NCBI RefSeq assembly: GCF_943912825.1
Contig: NZ_CALTUX010000018.1
Location: 1-39,666, forward strand
Length of the DNA stretch: 39,666 bases
Reading direction: 5' to 3'
Origin: an uncultured Anaerococcus sp.
GTDB lineage: Bacteria > Bacillota > Clostridia > Tissierellales > Peptoniphilaceae
The translations under genes were made by a program, and so were the position numbers. Positions 39,664-39,666 of the stretch are shown one piece after another (within the stretch, counting starts at the first letter, position 1; each line of letters begins with the position of its first letter). The notes beneath the pieces were generated by a model. That model saw only the letters and a program-made list of their open reading frames with translations, was not told where the DNA came from and searched no databases.

Positions 39664-39666
39664 GAA

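Noticed and set aside
1..39666. CRISPR arrays, prophage genes, toxin-antitoxin pairs or intact transposases
   Set aside because: No regularly spaced repeats, phage structural genes, paired small ORFs or transposase motifs were seen on either strand.

Overview
The window looks like chromosome from a low-GC, Gram-positive, anaerobic Firmicute. Codon use is AT-rich with frequent AGG/AGA arginine codons, the starts carry strong AGGAGG-type ribosome binding sites, and there are two T-box leaders. The order yybS-gdpP-rplI-dnaB and the DnaD/DnaI helicase-loading genes are Firmicute traits. A Tissierellia/Peptoniphilaceae-like host (Anaerococcus or Peptoniphilus type) is my inference, not something the sequence proves.

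Layout. 1-1340: divergent purE (cut by the window edge) and purC. 1377-9109 (minus strand): secA - prfB - trpS - NSS transporter 2, followed by a second NSS transporter with its own regulatory region. prfB carries the classic programmed +1 frameshift, so its first 25 codons lie outside the main frame. 9374-13427: hpf, then divergently an S9 peptidase / YihY / 5-formyl-THF cyclo-ligase operon. 13488-15017: a methionine-type T-box controlling a MetE-like methyltransferase. 15087-16619: serS under a serine T-box. 16710-18623: an OatA-like acyltransferase with an SGNH domain. 18696-19784: a KDG-type permease and tRNA-Val(GAC). 19832-20047: a GC-rich, palindromic, non-coding MITE-like element.

20054-25125 is the most accessory-looking region. 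It is a four-gene cassette under one strong promoter with a palindrome over the -10: an anion-type permease that seems to start at ATA, a stand-alone HyuA-type ATPase, an unrecognised 211-residue protein with an HExxH motif, and a YiaK-like reductase. I cannot name its substrate. This is the best candidate here for an undescribed pathway.

25328-33858 (minus strand) is mostly housekeeping: yybS, gdpP, rplI, dnaB, an acetyltransferase, a DnaD protein, a DnaI-like loader and NAD(P)H-hydrate epimerase run almost without gaps, followed by a DUF4349 lipoprotein. 34001-37338 (minus strand) is a respiratory module: pentaheme nitrite reductase nrfA with a lipoprotein signal, then the cytochrome c maturation genes resB and ccsA, with no nrfH nearby. 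37499-39640 is a large, apparently cytoplasmic metallophosphoesterase.

Nearly all spaces between transcription units contain recognisable intrinsic terminators or RNA leaders. No CRISPR array, prophage, rRNA or intact transposase was seen.
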